A stretch of DNA of 64,000 nucleotides from contig NZ_CP171729.1 of the NCBI RefSeq assembly GCF_043769475.1, positions 4,030,001 through 4,094,000 on the forward strand, in the 5' to 3' direction. Of this stretch, positions 52,310-60,879 are shown one piece after another; the first letter of the stretch is position 1; each line of letters begins with the position of its first letter. Position numbers and translations under genes: made by a program. The notes under the pieces were generated by a model. It did no database searches and was not told the DNA's origin. It worked only from the letters and a program-made list of their open reading frames with translations. The stretch comes from Allomesorhizobium sp043769475 (lineage in GTDB: Bacteria > Pseudomonadota > Alphaproteobacteria > Rhizobiales > Rhizobiaceae).

Positions 52310-53068
52310 TTATGTCCGCTTCCGGGCGGTTTTGCGTGAAGCCCCCGCTGTCTCTTCCGTACCGATATAATGCCTGAACGCCGCAGGTCCATCGGGCCCG
52401 AAGAAAAACTCCGTCTCACCGCCGGCAGCGACGGTTCCATTATCGAGGAAAATCATGCGCTGCGCTACGCGGCGCGCGTCCTCCGGCCGGTGGGTGACGA
52501 GGACCACGGTCATCTTGCGCTCTTCATGAACGTCCTGGACGAGGTCCAGCATGTCGTCGCGCAGCGCCGGGCCGAGCGCCGCAAAAGGCTCGTCCAGGAG
52601 CAGGACCGGGCGGTCGCGCACCAGCACGCGGGCCAGCGCGACGCGCTGGCGCTCGCCGCCGGAAAGCTCACGCGGCAGGCGCTTCTCCTTGCCGGCAAGC
52701 CCGGTGCGTGCGAGTGCCTCGGCTATCGCTTCGCGATCCCGATCCTTCAGCCTTAGCGCCGGCGAGCGGCCGAGCCCGACATTCTGCTCGACGCTCAGAT
52801 GCGCGAAAAGGTTGTTTTCCTGGAACACCATCGACACCGGCCGCGCGGCGGGTTCCAGATGGGTGACGTCCGCTCCGCCGATCAGGATACGGCCAGCCTG
52901 CGGCGTCTCGAATCCGGCAATCAGGTTGAGCAGCGTCGATTTTCCGGAGCCACTGGGGCCCATGACAGCTGTGATGACGGACGCCTCGATCCCGGCGTCG
53001 AAATTCATTGCAGCCTCGCCATAGCTGAAGGCGACACGGTCGAGCCGGATTGCAGCGCCAGTGGTCAT
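52310..53068 (-). CDS. thiQ: Thiamine ABC transporter ATP-binding protein
   Basis: A 252-residue ATPase energising thiamine uptake. Walker A is GPSGSGKST (about 36-44), signature LSGGERQRVALARVL (about 136-150), Walker B VLLLDEPFAALGP. The start ATG overlaps the thiP stop (ATGA), so it is translationally coupled. It is the last gene of the thiBPQ operon, which is preceded by a TPP riboswitch. Confidence 0.94.
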   Translation of the reverse strand: MTTGAAIRLDRVAFSYGEAAMNFDAGIEASVITAVMGPSGSGKSTLLNLIAGFETPQAGRILIGGADVTHLEPAARPVSMVFQENNLFAHLSVEQNVGLGRSPALRLKDRDREAIAEALARTGLAGKEKRLPRELSGGERQRVALARVLVRDRPVLLLDEPFAALGPALRDDMLDLVQDVHEERKMTVVLVTHRPEDARRVAQRMIFLDNGTVAAGGETEFFFGPDGPAAFRHYIGTEETAGASRKTARKRT

Positions 53069-54687
53069 CGCGGGAAAAAAGCCTTTCCAAGCCGGTCGGC
53101 GAGCATCATCAGGGCCAGACAGAGCAGACCGAGCAGCAGGGCGAGGCCTGCGGCATCGTCGGTTCGGTAGCTGCCCATGCGCGCCAGAAGCAGGTAGGGC
53201 AGGGTCTGCACGGCATCGCTGCCGAACAGCGCTATCACGCCAAGATCGCCGAGCGACAGCGCCATGGCGAAGGCCAGCGCGGTCATCAGCGGCCGCCGCA
53301 GCACCGGCCAGTCGACCAGCCTCAACCGGTTCCAGCCGGCGATGCCGAGTTGCGCGCACAGGCGCTCGTGGCGCTCGCTTGCCGCATCGTGGGCTGGGCG
53401 GATGGCGCGGATGGCAAAGGGCATCGCCATGACCGCGTTGACAGTCACCACCATGATGGGGGCCACGGCGAAGACATCGCCGAAATGACGCAGGAGCACA
53501 AACCATCCTGCACCGATGACGATCGGCGGCACGACGAGGACAAAACCTGCGCCTGTGTCGACCACGTTTTCCAGGAGCGTCTTGCTTCCGGCGCGGCGAC
53601 TGAGCGCCAACGCCCGCCGCGCCATGACCAGCGACAGCGCCAATGCCGCCGAAAGCAGCGCCGATAGCGTCGCCAGAACGATGCTGGTCGCCGTCGCCTG
53701 CTGCACCGCGGTTTCACCCGCCAATCGGCCAAGGTCAGCATCCAGCCCGGCGATAACCGTCGCCAGCATCGGGCCGGCGACGAACAGCAGCGCAACGATG
53801 AGGAGCACGGCGTTGAGCGCCGTTTCGGCAGCGCTCGCGGAGACGAAGCGGCGCGGCGCGACCGACAGATTGGCGTCTCCGGCAAGATTGGCGCCGAGCC
53901 GCATCAGCGCGGCAACCACCGCCATGGTCAGCGCGATCTGCAGGATTGTCAGCGCGACGGCGCGGGCGGGATCGAAGTCGAAGCGCAGCGACTGGTAGAT
54001 CGCCACTTCCAGCGTGGTGGCGCGCGGCCCGCCGCCCAGCGTCAGAACGATCGTGAAAGATGTTATGCAGAGCATGAAGACCAGCCCTGCGATGCCAGGC
54101 AGGCTGGCCCGCAGCGCCGGCCACTCGATCAGGCGGAAGGCTGATCTTGCCCCCATGCCGAGTTGGCTGGCGAGCCGCCACTGGTCGGCGGGCACGGTGT
54201 CGAGCGCTTCGAGAAACAGCCGGGCCGCCAGCGGCAGGTTGAAGAAGACATGCGCGACGAGGATGCCGGACAGGCCGTAAATGCCCGGCCAGCTCTGGCC
54301 GGCCATGGCGCTGAAAGCGTCAGCGAAAAAACCGGCGCGGCCGTAGAGCGCCAGCACGCCGAGCGCCGCGACGATGGCCGGCAGCGCCAGCGGCACGGCG
54401 AAGAGGCGCAGGATCAGGGCACGGCCGGGGAAGCTTGGATGGCGAGACAAGGCGCGGGCGACGAAGATTGCAGGAACGACCGACAGCGTTGTCGACAGCA
54501 GCGCCTGCCACAGCGTGAAGCGCACGACGCGGAGCAGGTAGGAATCGAAGGCAGCGAGCGCGCCGGACATGTCCTGCACGCCTTCGGCGGCGAGGCCGGC
54601 GAACGCGCCGCCGATCAGGATTGTGATAGCCGCCAGCGAGACGATGCCGGCGGTGATGCGGGGGTTGGTCGCAGTCAGTCTCGCCAT
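53065..54687 (-). CDS. thiP: Thiamine ABC transporter permease
   Basis: A 540-residue inner-membrane protein with about twelve spans in two homologous halves, each holding an EAA-like loop (ASQLGMGARSAFRLIEWPAL in the first; CAQLGIAGWNRLRLVDWPVL in the second). This fused permease architecture is that of ThiP. Start at 54687 (MARLTATNPRITAG). A 156-bp palindromic repeat fills most of the gap between thiB and this gene, which may lower its expression relative to thiB. Confidence 0.94.
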   Translation of the reverse strand: MARLTATNPRITAGIVSLAAITILIGGAFAGLAAEGVQDMSGALAAFDSYLLRVVRFTLWQALLSTTLSVVPAIFVARALSRHPSFPGRALILRLFAVPLALPAIVAALGVLALYGRAGFFADAFSAMAGQSWPGIYGLSGILVAHVFFNLPLAARLFLEALDTVPADQWRLASQLGMGARSAFRLIEWPALRASLPGIAGLVFMLCITSFTIVLTLGGGPRATTLEVAIYQSLRFDFDPARAVALTILQIALTMAVVAALMRLGANLAGDANLSVAPRRFVSASAAETALNAVLLIVALLFVAGPMLATVIAGLDADLGRLAGETAVQQATATSIVLATLSALLSAALALSLVMARRALALSRRAGSKTLLENVVDTGAGFVLVVPPIVIGAGWFVLLRHFGDVFAVAPIMVVTVNAVMAMPFAIRAIRPAHDAASERHERLCAQLGIAGWNRLRLVDWPVLRRPLMTALAFAMALSLGDLGVIALFGSDAVQTLPYLLLARMGSYRTDDAAGLALLLGLLCLALMMLADRLGKAFFPR

Positions 54688-54693
54688 GCGGGC

Positions 54694-54849
54694 GCTGCCC
54701 CTCACCCTTACCCTCTCCCCGTGGAGAACGGGGAGAGGGGGTCGCCAGCGTTGCTGACATCTCTCCTCTCCCCATCCTGAGCTTGTCGAAGGACACAGGG
54801 AGAGGATGCCCTCCATTCGACTTCGCTCAGGAGGCAGGTGAGGGGCAGC
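54694..54849. repeat. 156-bp palindromic repeat inside the thi operon
   Basis: The outer arms are perfect: GCTGCCCCTCACC (54694-54706) and GGTGAGGGGCAGC (54837-54849). Inside are CCCTCTCCCC/GGGGAGAGGG (54711-54740) and a CTCCTCTCCCCATCCTGAG part carrying CCTGAGCTTGTCGAAGG (54776-54792), shared with 36384-36400. It lies between thiB and thiP and would be part of their transcript. Confidence 0.9.
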
Positions 54850-54888
54850 CGGCTCATGGCCGATTAAATCTCCGGCGGCGGGCAAGCA

Positions 54889-55890
54889 TTATTCGCTCAT
54901 CACCGCCAGCCACTCGTCGACCCAGGCCTTGCGGTTCTCGGCGATCTCCTCCGGAGTGAAGGCCAGCGTCTTTGCCGGCTGCACCAGATTGGCGAATGCC
55001 GGGTTGAGCGGCTTCTCGGTCCGGCCCGCCGGGAACATCCAGTTGGTCTCCGGAATGACGTCCTGGAAGCCGGGCCCGGTCATGAACGCCATGAACTTTT
55101 GCGACAGCGGATTTTTTGCGCCGGTGGTGGTAACGCCAGCCACTTCGACCTGGAGGTAATGGCCTTCCTCGAAGGCCGCCGCCTGGTATTTTTGTGTGTT
55201 TTCCGCCACGACATGGTAGGCCGGCGAGGTGGTGTAGGACAGCACCATGGGGGCTTCGCCCTTGGTGAACAGGCCGTAGGACTCGCTCCAGCCCGGCGTC
55301 ACTGTCAGCACGCGCTTTTGCAACTTTGCCCATGCGTCCGGCGCCTCGTCGCCATAGACCGACTTGACCCAGAGCAGCAGGCCGAGACCGGGCGTCGAGG
55401 TGCGCGGATCCTGGATGACGATCTTCTGTTCCGGATCGCCCTCGACCAGTTCCCTCAGGCTTTTGGGCGGGTTCTTCAGCTTCTCCGTGTCGTAGACGAT
55501 GGCGAAATAGCCGTAGTCGAACGGCACGAAGATGTCGTCGGTCCAGCCGCCGGGAACTTTTATGCCGGCGACATCGGCACCGGACGGCGCAAACAGGCCG
55601 GTCGCCTCGGCTTCGGCGGTCAGGTTGGTATCGAGGCCGAGCACGATGTCGGCCTTGGTCGACGCGCCTTCCAGCTTGACGCGGTTGAGCAGCGCCACGC
55701 CGTCTGCCACCGCGACGAATTCGAGGTCGCAGGCGCAATCGGCCTCGAAGGCCTTCTCGACCTGCGGTCCCGGCCCCCATTCGGCGGTGAAGCTCTCATA
55801 GGTGTAGACGGTGAGTTTTTCCTGCGCGAAAGCCGGAACGGCCGCGGCGGAAATCGCGAGTGCTGAGACAAGGGACAACAAAATGCGCAT
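54889..55890 (-). CDS. thiB: Thiamine-binding periplasmic protein
   Basis: A 333-residue substrate-binding protein with a signal peptide (about 1-22, ending VPAFA). TVYTYESFTAEWGPGPQVEK and ADIVLGLDTNLTAEAEATGL are typical of ThiB; WSESYGLFTKGEAPMVLSYT lies in the ligand-binding region. GGAGG lies five bases before the ATG at 55890. It is the first gene of the operon and is directly behind the TPP riboswitch. Confidence 0.95.
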   Translation of the reverse strand: MRILLSLVSALAISAAAVPAFAQEKLTVYTYESFTAEWGPGPQVEKAFEADCACDLEFVAVADGVALLNRVKLEGASTKADIVLGLDTNLTAEAEATGLFAPSGADVAGIKVPGGWTDDIFVPFDYGYFAIVYDTEKLKNPPKSLRELVEGDPEQKIVIQDPRTSTPGLGLLLWVKSVYGDEAPDAWAKLQKRVLTVTPGWSESYGLFTKGEAPMVLSYTTSPAYHVVAENTQKYQAAAFEEGHYLQVEVAGVTTTGAKNPLSQKFMAFMTGPGFQDVIPETNWMFPAGRTEKPLNPAFANLVQPAKTLAFTPEEIAENRKAWVDEWLAVMSE

Positions 55891-55943
55891 CGGCGCCTCC
55901 TTCATTCGTGTTGAAAGGGAATTGAAGCGCCGGGCGTCCGAAG

Positions 55944-56040
55944 CATCTAATCCCTCCGCCGGTGCAAACCGGATCAGGTTCAGCGGGTTGGCGATCTGCC
56001 TCTCAGCCGGCATGCGAAACGTCGCATCCGGCACCCCGTT
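55944..56040 (-). promoter_or_regulatory. TPP riboswitch (THI element)
   Basis: Read on the minus strand the element begins ACGGGGTGCCGG and contains GGCTGAGAGG, then CCGCTGAACCTGATCCGG and the closing GGAGGGATTAGATG. These are the conserved pyrimidine- and pyrophosphate-sensor segments of the thiamine pyrophosphate aptamer. It lies 53 bases before the thiB start, so TPP would turn off thiBPQ; the mechanism (termination or masking of the ribosome-binding site) is not clear from sequence. Confidence 0.97.
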
Positions 56041-56153
56041 AGAGCGGTTCAAGACATAGGCCCGTCGGGCGGACGGGGCAAGCGCTCGTTTGCGGAGCGG
56101 CGCGCAATCGCCACCTTCCGTTTCGGGGGCGGCGCGTGATAAGGGCCACCGCC

Positions 56154-56798
56154 ATGAGCAGATTTGCAATCCTCCTCGGCGGCGGTCTCGTCCGCACGCC
56201 GCGTCTCGACGCGCAGGTCGCAGGCGCGCGGGTCATCGCGGCCGACTCCGGGATACGGCACGCGGCATCGCTTGGCGTCACGCCGGAACTGTGGGTCGGC
56301 GACTTCGATTCCGTGCCGCCCATGCTGCCGGCGCACTACGCCGATATTCCACGCAAGACCTTTCCGCACGAGAAGGACAAGACCGACGGCGAACTGGCCA
56401 TCGCCGACGCGCTCGGCCTCGGCGCGACCTCGCTGGTGCTGTGCGGCGCGTTTGGCGGACAGCGTGCCGATCACGAATTCCTGCATCTGGCGCTGGCGGT
56501 CCAACTCGCCGAAGCCGGCATCGAAGTGACGCTGACCAGCGGCTCGCAGGAAGGATTTCCGCTGCTGCCGGGCACGGCCGATTTCGACTATGAAGACGGC
56601 ACGCTGTTTTCCATTCTCGGCTTCTCCGAGCTCTTCGGGCTGTCGGTCGAAGGCGCAAAATGGCCGCTCCGCAATGTCGAGGTGGCGTTCGGCTCGTCGC
56701 TGACGATCTCCAACGAGACGCGCGGACGCCTGCGCATTTCGCTGGAACGCGGCCGCGCCGTCCTGCTCGCCCACCCTTACCCGCTTCCGGAATACTGA
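56154..56798 (+). CDS. thiN: Thiamine diphosphokinase
   Basis: A 214-residue enzyme converting imported thiamine with ATP into thiamine pyrophosphate. Motifs: FAILLGGGLVRTPRL, VIAADSGIRHAASLGV, WVGDFDSVPP (the metal-binding DFDS) and EKDKTDGELAIADAL. It is divergent from thiBPQ, so uptake and activation are linked. ATG at 56154 has AGGG upstream; an earlier ATG (56136) is less likely. The ABC-F gene starts six bases after its stop. Confidence 0.94.
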   Translation: MSRFAILLGGGLVRTPRLDAQVAGARVIAADSGIRHAASLGVTPELWVGDFDSVPPMLPAHYADIPRKTFPHEKDKTDGELAIADALGLGATSLVLCGAFGGQRADHEFLHLALAVQLAEAGIEVTLTSGSQEGFPLLPGTADFDYEDGTLFSILGFSELFGLSVEGAKWPLRNVEVAFGSSLTISNETRGRLRISLERGRAVLLAHPYPLPEY

Positions 56799-56803
56799 AC
56801 GAC

Positions 56804-58612
56804 ATGGCGCCACCGCTTCTCAATCTCGACGGCATCAGACTGACCTTCGGCGGCGCGCCATTGCTCGACGGGGCATCGCTTTCGGCCTCGGCCGGCGAGC
56901 GCATCGCGCTGGTCGGCCGCAACGGTTCGGGCAAGTCGACGCTGCTCAAGATCGCCGCCGGCCTGGTCGAGCCGCAGGACGGCGAGGTGTTCCGCCAGCC
57001 GTCGGCGACGATCCGCTACCTGCCGCAGATGCCCGACATGGAAGGGTTCGCGAGCGTCCGCGCTTATGTCGAGGCCGGGCTCGGGCCGGCCGACGATCCC
57101 TATCGCGCCACCTATCTGATGGAGCATCTCGGCCTGACCGGCGAGGAAAACCCGGACGATCTTTCCGGCGGCGAGGCGCGGCGCGCCGCGCTTGCCCGCG
57201 TCATGGCGCCTGAACCCGACATTCTGCTGCTCGACGAGCCGACCAACCATCTCGACCTGCAGGTCATCGAATGGCTGGAAGAGGAGCTGATCCGCTCGTC
57301 GTCGGCGCTGATCGTGATTTCGCATGACCGCCGCTTCCTGGAGCGCGTGTCGCGGAACACCGTCTGGCTCGATCGCGGCCAGACCCGCCGGCTGGAAAAG
57401 GGTTTTGCGCATTTCGAGGAATGGCGGGACACCATCCTCGAAGAAGAGGAGCGCGAGCAGCACAAGCTTGGCCGCCAGATCGTTCGCGAGGAGCATTGGC
57501 TGCGTTATGGCGTGACAGCCCGGCGCAAGCGCAACATGCGTCGGCTCGGCGAGCTCCAGTCGATGCGGCAACGCTTTCGCGGCCATCGCGGCGCGGAGGG
57601 CGTCGCCACGATGGCGGCCAGCGATGCGGCCGAATCCGGGAAGCTGGTCATCGAGGCGAAAAACATCGAGAAGAGCTTCGCCGATTCGACTGTCGTGAAG
57701 GGCTTTTCCACCCGCATCCAGCGCGGCGACCGCATCGGTCTGGTCGGGCCGAACGGAGCGGGCAAGACGACGCTGCTCAAAATGCTGACCGGCGAGTTGA
57801 AGCCCGACGCCGGCACTGTACGCCTCGGCACGAATCTCGAAATCGCCACTCTCGACCAGAAGCGCGAGGCGGTCGATCCGCAGGAGACGCTGGCGCACTT
57901 CCTCACCGACGGGCGCGGCGAGACCCTGGTCATCAATGGCGAGGAGCGCCACGTCGTCTCCTACATGAAGGATTTCCTGTTCAAGGCCGAACAGGCGCGA
58001 ACGCCGGTGCGCGAGCTTTCGGGCGGCGAGCGGGCGCGGCTGATCCTGGCGCGGGTGCTGGCCCGCCCGGCCAACCTTCTGGTTCTGGACGAGCCGACCA
58101 ACGACCTCGACATGGAGACGCTGGAGCTCTTGCAGGAGCTTGTCGCGGGGTTCGCGGGCACGGTCATCCTGGTCAGCCACGATCGCGATTTCCTCGACCG
58201 CACCGTGACCAGCATCATCGCGCCGGATGGCGACGGCCGCTGGATCGAATATGCGGGCGGCTATTCGGACATGCTGGCTCAGCGCGGCGGCACAAGGCTC
58301 GACGACCGGCGCGCCATTCCGAAAACTCCGGCGGAAGCATCCCGCGCAGACTCTGCTCCGGCGAAAGGCCCTGCGAAAAAGCTGTCGTTCAAGCAGAAAT
58401 TCGCGCTGGAGAACCTGCCAACGAAAATGGCGGCGGTGTCGGCATCGATCTCGGCGCTCGAGAACAACATTGCCGATCCCGCTTTCTATGAACGCGACCC
58501 AAAAGGCTTCCAGAAAACCATCGCCGCCCTCGACAAGGAGCGCGCCACGCTCGCCACGATGGAGGAGGAGTGGCTGGAGCTCGAAATGCTGAGGGAAGAA
58601 CTGGAAGGCTGA
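56804..58612 (+). CDS. ABC-F family ATPase (Uup-like)
   Basis: A 602-residue soluble protein with two ABC domains. Walker A motifs are GRNGSGKST (about 36-44) and GPNGAGKTT (about 316-324); signatures LSGGEARR and LSGGERAR; Walker B with LDEPTNHLD and LDEPTNDLD. A charged C-terminal coiled coil (KLSFKQKFALENLPTKMAAV, then ISALENNIADPAFYE) places it near Uup. Such proteins act on ribosomes or branched DNA. It starts six bases after thiN and is probably co-transcribed. Confidence 0.92.
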   Translation: MAPPLLNLDGIRLTFGGAPLLDGASLSASAGERIALVGRNGSGKSTLLKIAAGLVEPQDGEVFRQPSATIRYLPQMPDMEGFASVRAYVEAGLGPADDPYRATYLMEHLGLTGEENPDDLSGGEARRAALARVMAPEPDILLLDEPTNHLDLQVIEWLEEELIRSSSALIVISHDRRFLERVSRNTVWLDRGQTRRLEKGFAHFEEWRDTILEEEEREQHKLGRQIVREEHWLRYGVTARRKRNMRRLGELQSMRQRFRGHRGAEGVATMAASDAAESGKLVIEAKNIEKSFADSTVVKGFSTRIQRGDRIGLVGPNGAGKTTLLKMLTGELKPDAGTVRLGTNLEIATLDQKREAVDPQETLAHFLTDGRGETLVINGEERHVVSYMKDFLFKAEQARTPVRELSGGERARLILARVLARPANLLVLDEPTNDLDMETLELLQELVAGFAGTVILVSHDRDFLDRTVTSIIAPDGDGRWIEYAGGYSDMLAQRGGTRLDDRRAIPKTPAEASRADSAPAKGPAKKLSFKQKFALENLPTKMAAVSASISALENNIADPAFYERDPKGFQKTIAALDKERATLATMEEEWLELEMLREELEG

Positions 58613-58631
58613 GCGGCGTTGCGATCGCATT

Positions 58632-58658
58632 TTGATGCGCATAGATTATGCGCATCAA
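58632..58658. promoter_or_regulatory. Perfect palindromic operator of the ccdAB module
   Basis: TTGATGCGCATA (58632-58643) and TATGCGCATCAA (58647-58658) form a perfect 12-bp inverted repeat around GAT. It lies two bases before the ccdA ribosome-binding site GGGAG. In ccd modules the antitoxin-toxin complex represses its own promoter, so this is the likely operator. Confidence 0.85.
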
Positions 58659-58672
58659 CCGGGAGACATGCC

Positions 58673-58915
58673 ATGGCGCGCGAAGCCCGTTCCGTGCAGC
58701 GAAAATCGACTAACCTCTCGCTCGACGCGCGGTTGGTCGCCGAAGCGAAGAACCTCGACATCAACATCTCGCGCGTTGCGGAAAAAAGCATCGCGGATGC
58801 GGTGGCCGAGGAAAAGGCGCGGCTGTGGAAGATCGAGAATCGCGAGGTGATCGAAGCCTGGAACGAGTATGTCGAGCGTAACGGCCTGCCGCTGGCGAAA
58901 TACCGTCAATTCTGA
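58673..58915 (+). CDS. ccdA: CcdA-type antitoxin
   Basis: An 80-residue antitoxin. The N-terminal ribbon-helix-helix part reads RKSTNLSLDARLVAEAKNLD and INISRVAEKSI; the C-terminal toxin-binding tail is VIEAWNEYVERNGLPLAKYR, the usual CcdA ending. It neutralises CcdB and probably binds the palindrome just upstream. GGGAGACATGCC precedes the ATG. Its stop overlaps the ccdB start by one base (TGATG). Confidence 0.93.
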   Translation: MAREARSVQRKSTNLSLDARLVAEAKNLDINISRVAEKSIADAVAEEKARLWKIENREVIEAWNEYVERNGLPLAKYRQF

Positions 58916-59214
58916 TGGCTCGCTACGACTTGTTTTCCAGCGTCGGCGCCGAAGGCTATCTGCTCAACGTGCAGACGGATCTTCTGGATCACCTCAAGAC
59001 TCGTGTCGTCATTCCGCTGCTGCCAGCAGGAACGACGCCGCCTCCGATAAAGCGGCTCAACCCGATCTTTGAGATTGGTGGCCAAAAATATGTGCTGGCT
59101 ACGCAGCTTCTGTCCGCGGTGCCGGTCCAGGAATTGACGAGGCGTGAAGACAGCTTGTCAAGGCATCACGACCAGATCGTCGGCGCGCTCGACATGCTGT
59201 TCCAGGGTTTCTGA
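58915..59214 (+). CDS. ccdB: CcdB-type toxin
   Basis: A 99-residue toxin; CcdB poisons DNA gyrase. It begins MARYDLFSSVGAEGYLLNVQ, with TRVVIPLLP and KRLNPIFEIGGQKYVLATQL in the middle and VGALDMLFQGF at the end. The final residues correspond to the gyrase-interacting C-terminus of CcdB (typically W-G-I); here the end is F-Q-G-F, so toxicity should be tested. Coupled to ccdA. Confidence 0.92.
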   Translation: MARYDLFSSVGAEGYLLNVQTDLLDHLKTRVVIPLLPAGTTPPPIKRLNPIFEIGGQKYVLATQLLSAVPVQELTRREDSLSRHHDQIVGALDMLFQGF

Positions 59215-59239
59215 AGCGCGCCGGCCAAACCGGCGCGCT
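59215..59239. terminator. Hairpin between convergent genes
   Basis: AGCGCGCCGG (59215-59224) and CCGGCGCGCT (59230-59239) form a perfect ten-pair stem with loop CCAAA. It begins just after the ccdB stop and ends one base before the stop of the convergent gene, so it can serve both. No U tract follows. Confidence 0.7.
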
Positions 59240-59240
59240 G

Positions 59241-60805
59241 TCAGCCGGCGCTGGCGGCCTGCCAGGCTTTCATGGCTTCGTCGAACACCTTCGCGCCGGG
59301 AATGCCCTTCTCCATGGTGAACAGCGCGCGGCGGCCGGACTTGTAGATGACAGGCACGTCGATCCAGCTCTGGCGGCGCAGTAGGGTCATGTTGGCGTCG
59401 ATCTCGGGCTGGGACTCGTTGAGCGCCACGAGGAAGAAGCCGTCGGCGATCTTGGCCGGAATGCCGATCAGCGGGCTGCCGGCCTCCTGTTCGGATCCTT
59501 TCATCGAAACGCGCAGGACATTGTCGATACCGCCGCCCTCGAAGCCTTCAGGCGTGAGGAAGATCACCTCGATGATATGGCTCGCCGGCAGCGTCTGGTC
59601 GGCGTTGCGCCGGATGGTCATGCGCAACTGCACGTCCTTGCCGGGGATGGTGGCTTCGGCGCGGATCGCCGGCTCCGGCGGCAGGTCGCCTCCGGGCGAT
59701 TCCTGCACCAGCGACCAGACGATCGAGCCGGGCTCGGCCGAGCCTTCGGCGACGTTGGTGCGTTCCTCGTAGAAGATTGCCTTCTGGCCGACCGGCACGG
59801 TCGGCTGCGAGACCGGCGCTTCGGACGGCGCGGCAGGTGTTTCGGCCTCCGCGACGGGAGGCTGTCCGGCTTGCGGCGCTGCCGGTGCTGCGGGGGCGTT
59901 CTGCCCAGGCGCCGCCGGCGCTGGGGGCGGTGGCTGGGTAACCTCGGCCACCGAAGTGCCTTCACCGATGGCTGGCTCCCCGCCCGCCGGGCCTGGATCG
60001 ACTTCGCCGCCTTCGCTGGTCAGCCGCTGCGTGAACTTCTCGTTTGCCGGAGCGGCTGCGGGAGGCGTTTCGGCCTGCGGCGGCGCCGCGGCCACTTCCG
60101 TTTCGGGCTCCGCTTCAGGTTCGACGAGCGGCCTCGTCACGACCGGAGCGGCCGCCATCGGGCCGGACGGTTCCAGTCCCAGAATGTCGCTGAAGGCGTC
60201 CTTGTTCAGCCAGACGCCGTAGCCGCCGCCCGCCAGCACGGCAAGCGCAATGCCCGCGGCCACGAGACCACCATAGCTGCGGCGGCGGCGCTCGTAAGGC
60301 CGGTCCGGCGCGATGATCTCGGTCTCGCCGTCGCCATCGTCGTCGAACGCCTCGCTTTCCATCTCGGGAGCTGTCGGCGGGCTTTCCGGCAATGGCCGAG
60401 CCGCTTCTTCCTGCCGAGCCGGCGCGGGTTCGGGCGCCGGCGCAGGCGTGGCGACAGCCTTGGGCGGCGGCGGAGCGACGGTCCTGGGGTCCTGGGAGCG
60501 GGAGGCGGCTCCTGCCGGAGCGTGCGCGGTTCGGGGTTCTTCAGCGAAGCGAAAACGTTCTCGAGTTCGGCCAGCGGGTCGTTCGCCTTGGCCGCGTCGG
60601 CATATTCCCGCTCTATGCTGGCGATGGCGCCCTCGAGCGCCTGCTTCTGGCGGTCGACGACGCCTTCCGGCGGCTGCGGGCTCATGGCGGCGAGCTTCGC
60701 GGCAATGGTCGAGCGCGCCTTGTCGTACACCTTCTCGCGCATCTGCGGAGTGGCGTCGTTCAACCCGTCCAGCGTCTTTCTCAGAACCGCTACGAAATCT
60801 GCCAT
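59241..60805 (-). pseudogene. Hypothetical single-span membrane protein, broken by an 8-bp duplication
   Basis: Corrected, 518 residues. The cytoplasmic N-terminal part (MADFVAVLRKTLDGLNDATP, KVYDKARSTIAAKLA) is helical and typical of rhizobial hypothetical proteins; then an acidic segment, a membrane span (YGGLVAAGIALAVLAGGGYG, about residue 175), a long Pro/Ala-rich linker and a C-terminal extracytoplasmic domain. The octamer GTCCTGGG occurs twice in tandem at 60481-60496; deleting one copy joins the two frames exactly (PRTVAPPPPK). A role in the envelope is inferred from topology only. Confidence 0.8.
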
Positions 60806-60879
60806 GCTTGTCGACCTGTGAATTTCCTTCCTTCCGGCTCGCCTGCGCAAGGGCGGCGAGTTCCGGAAGGGGCCAAAAT

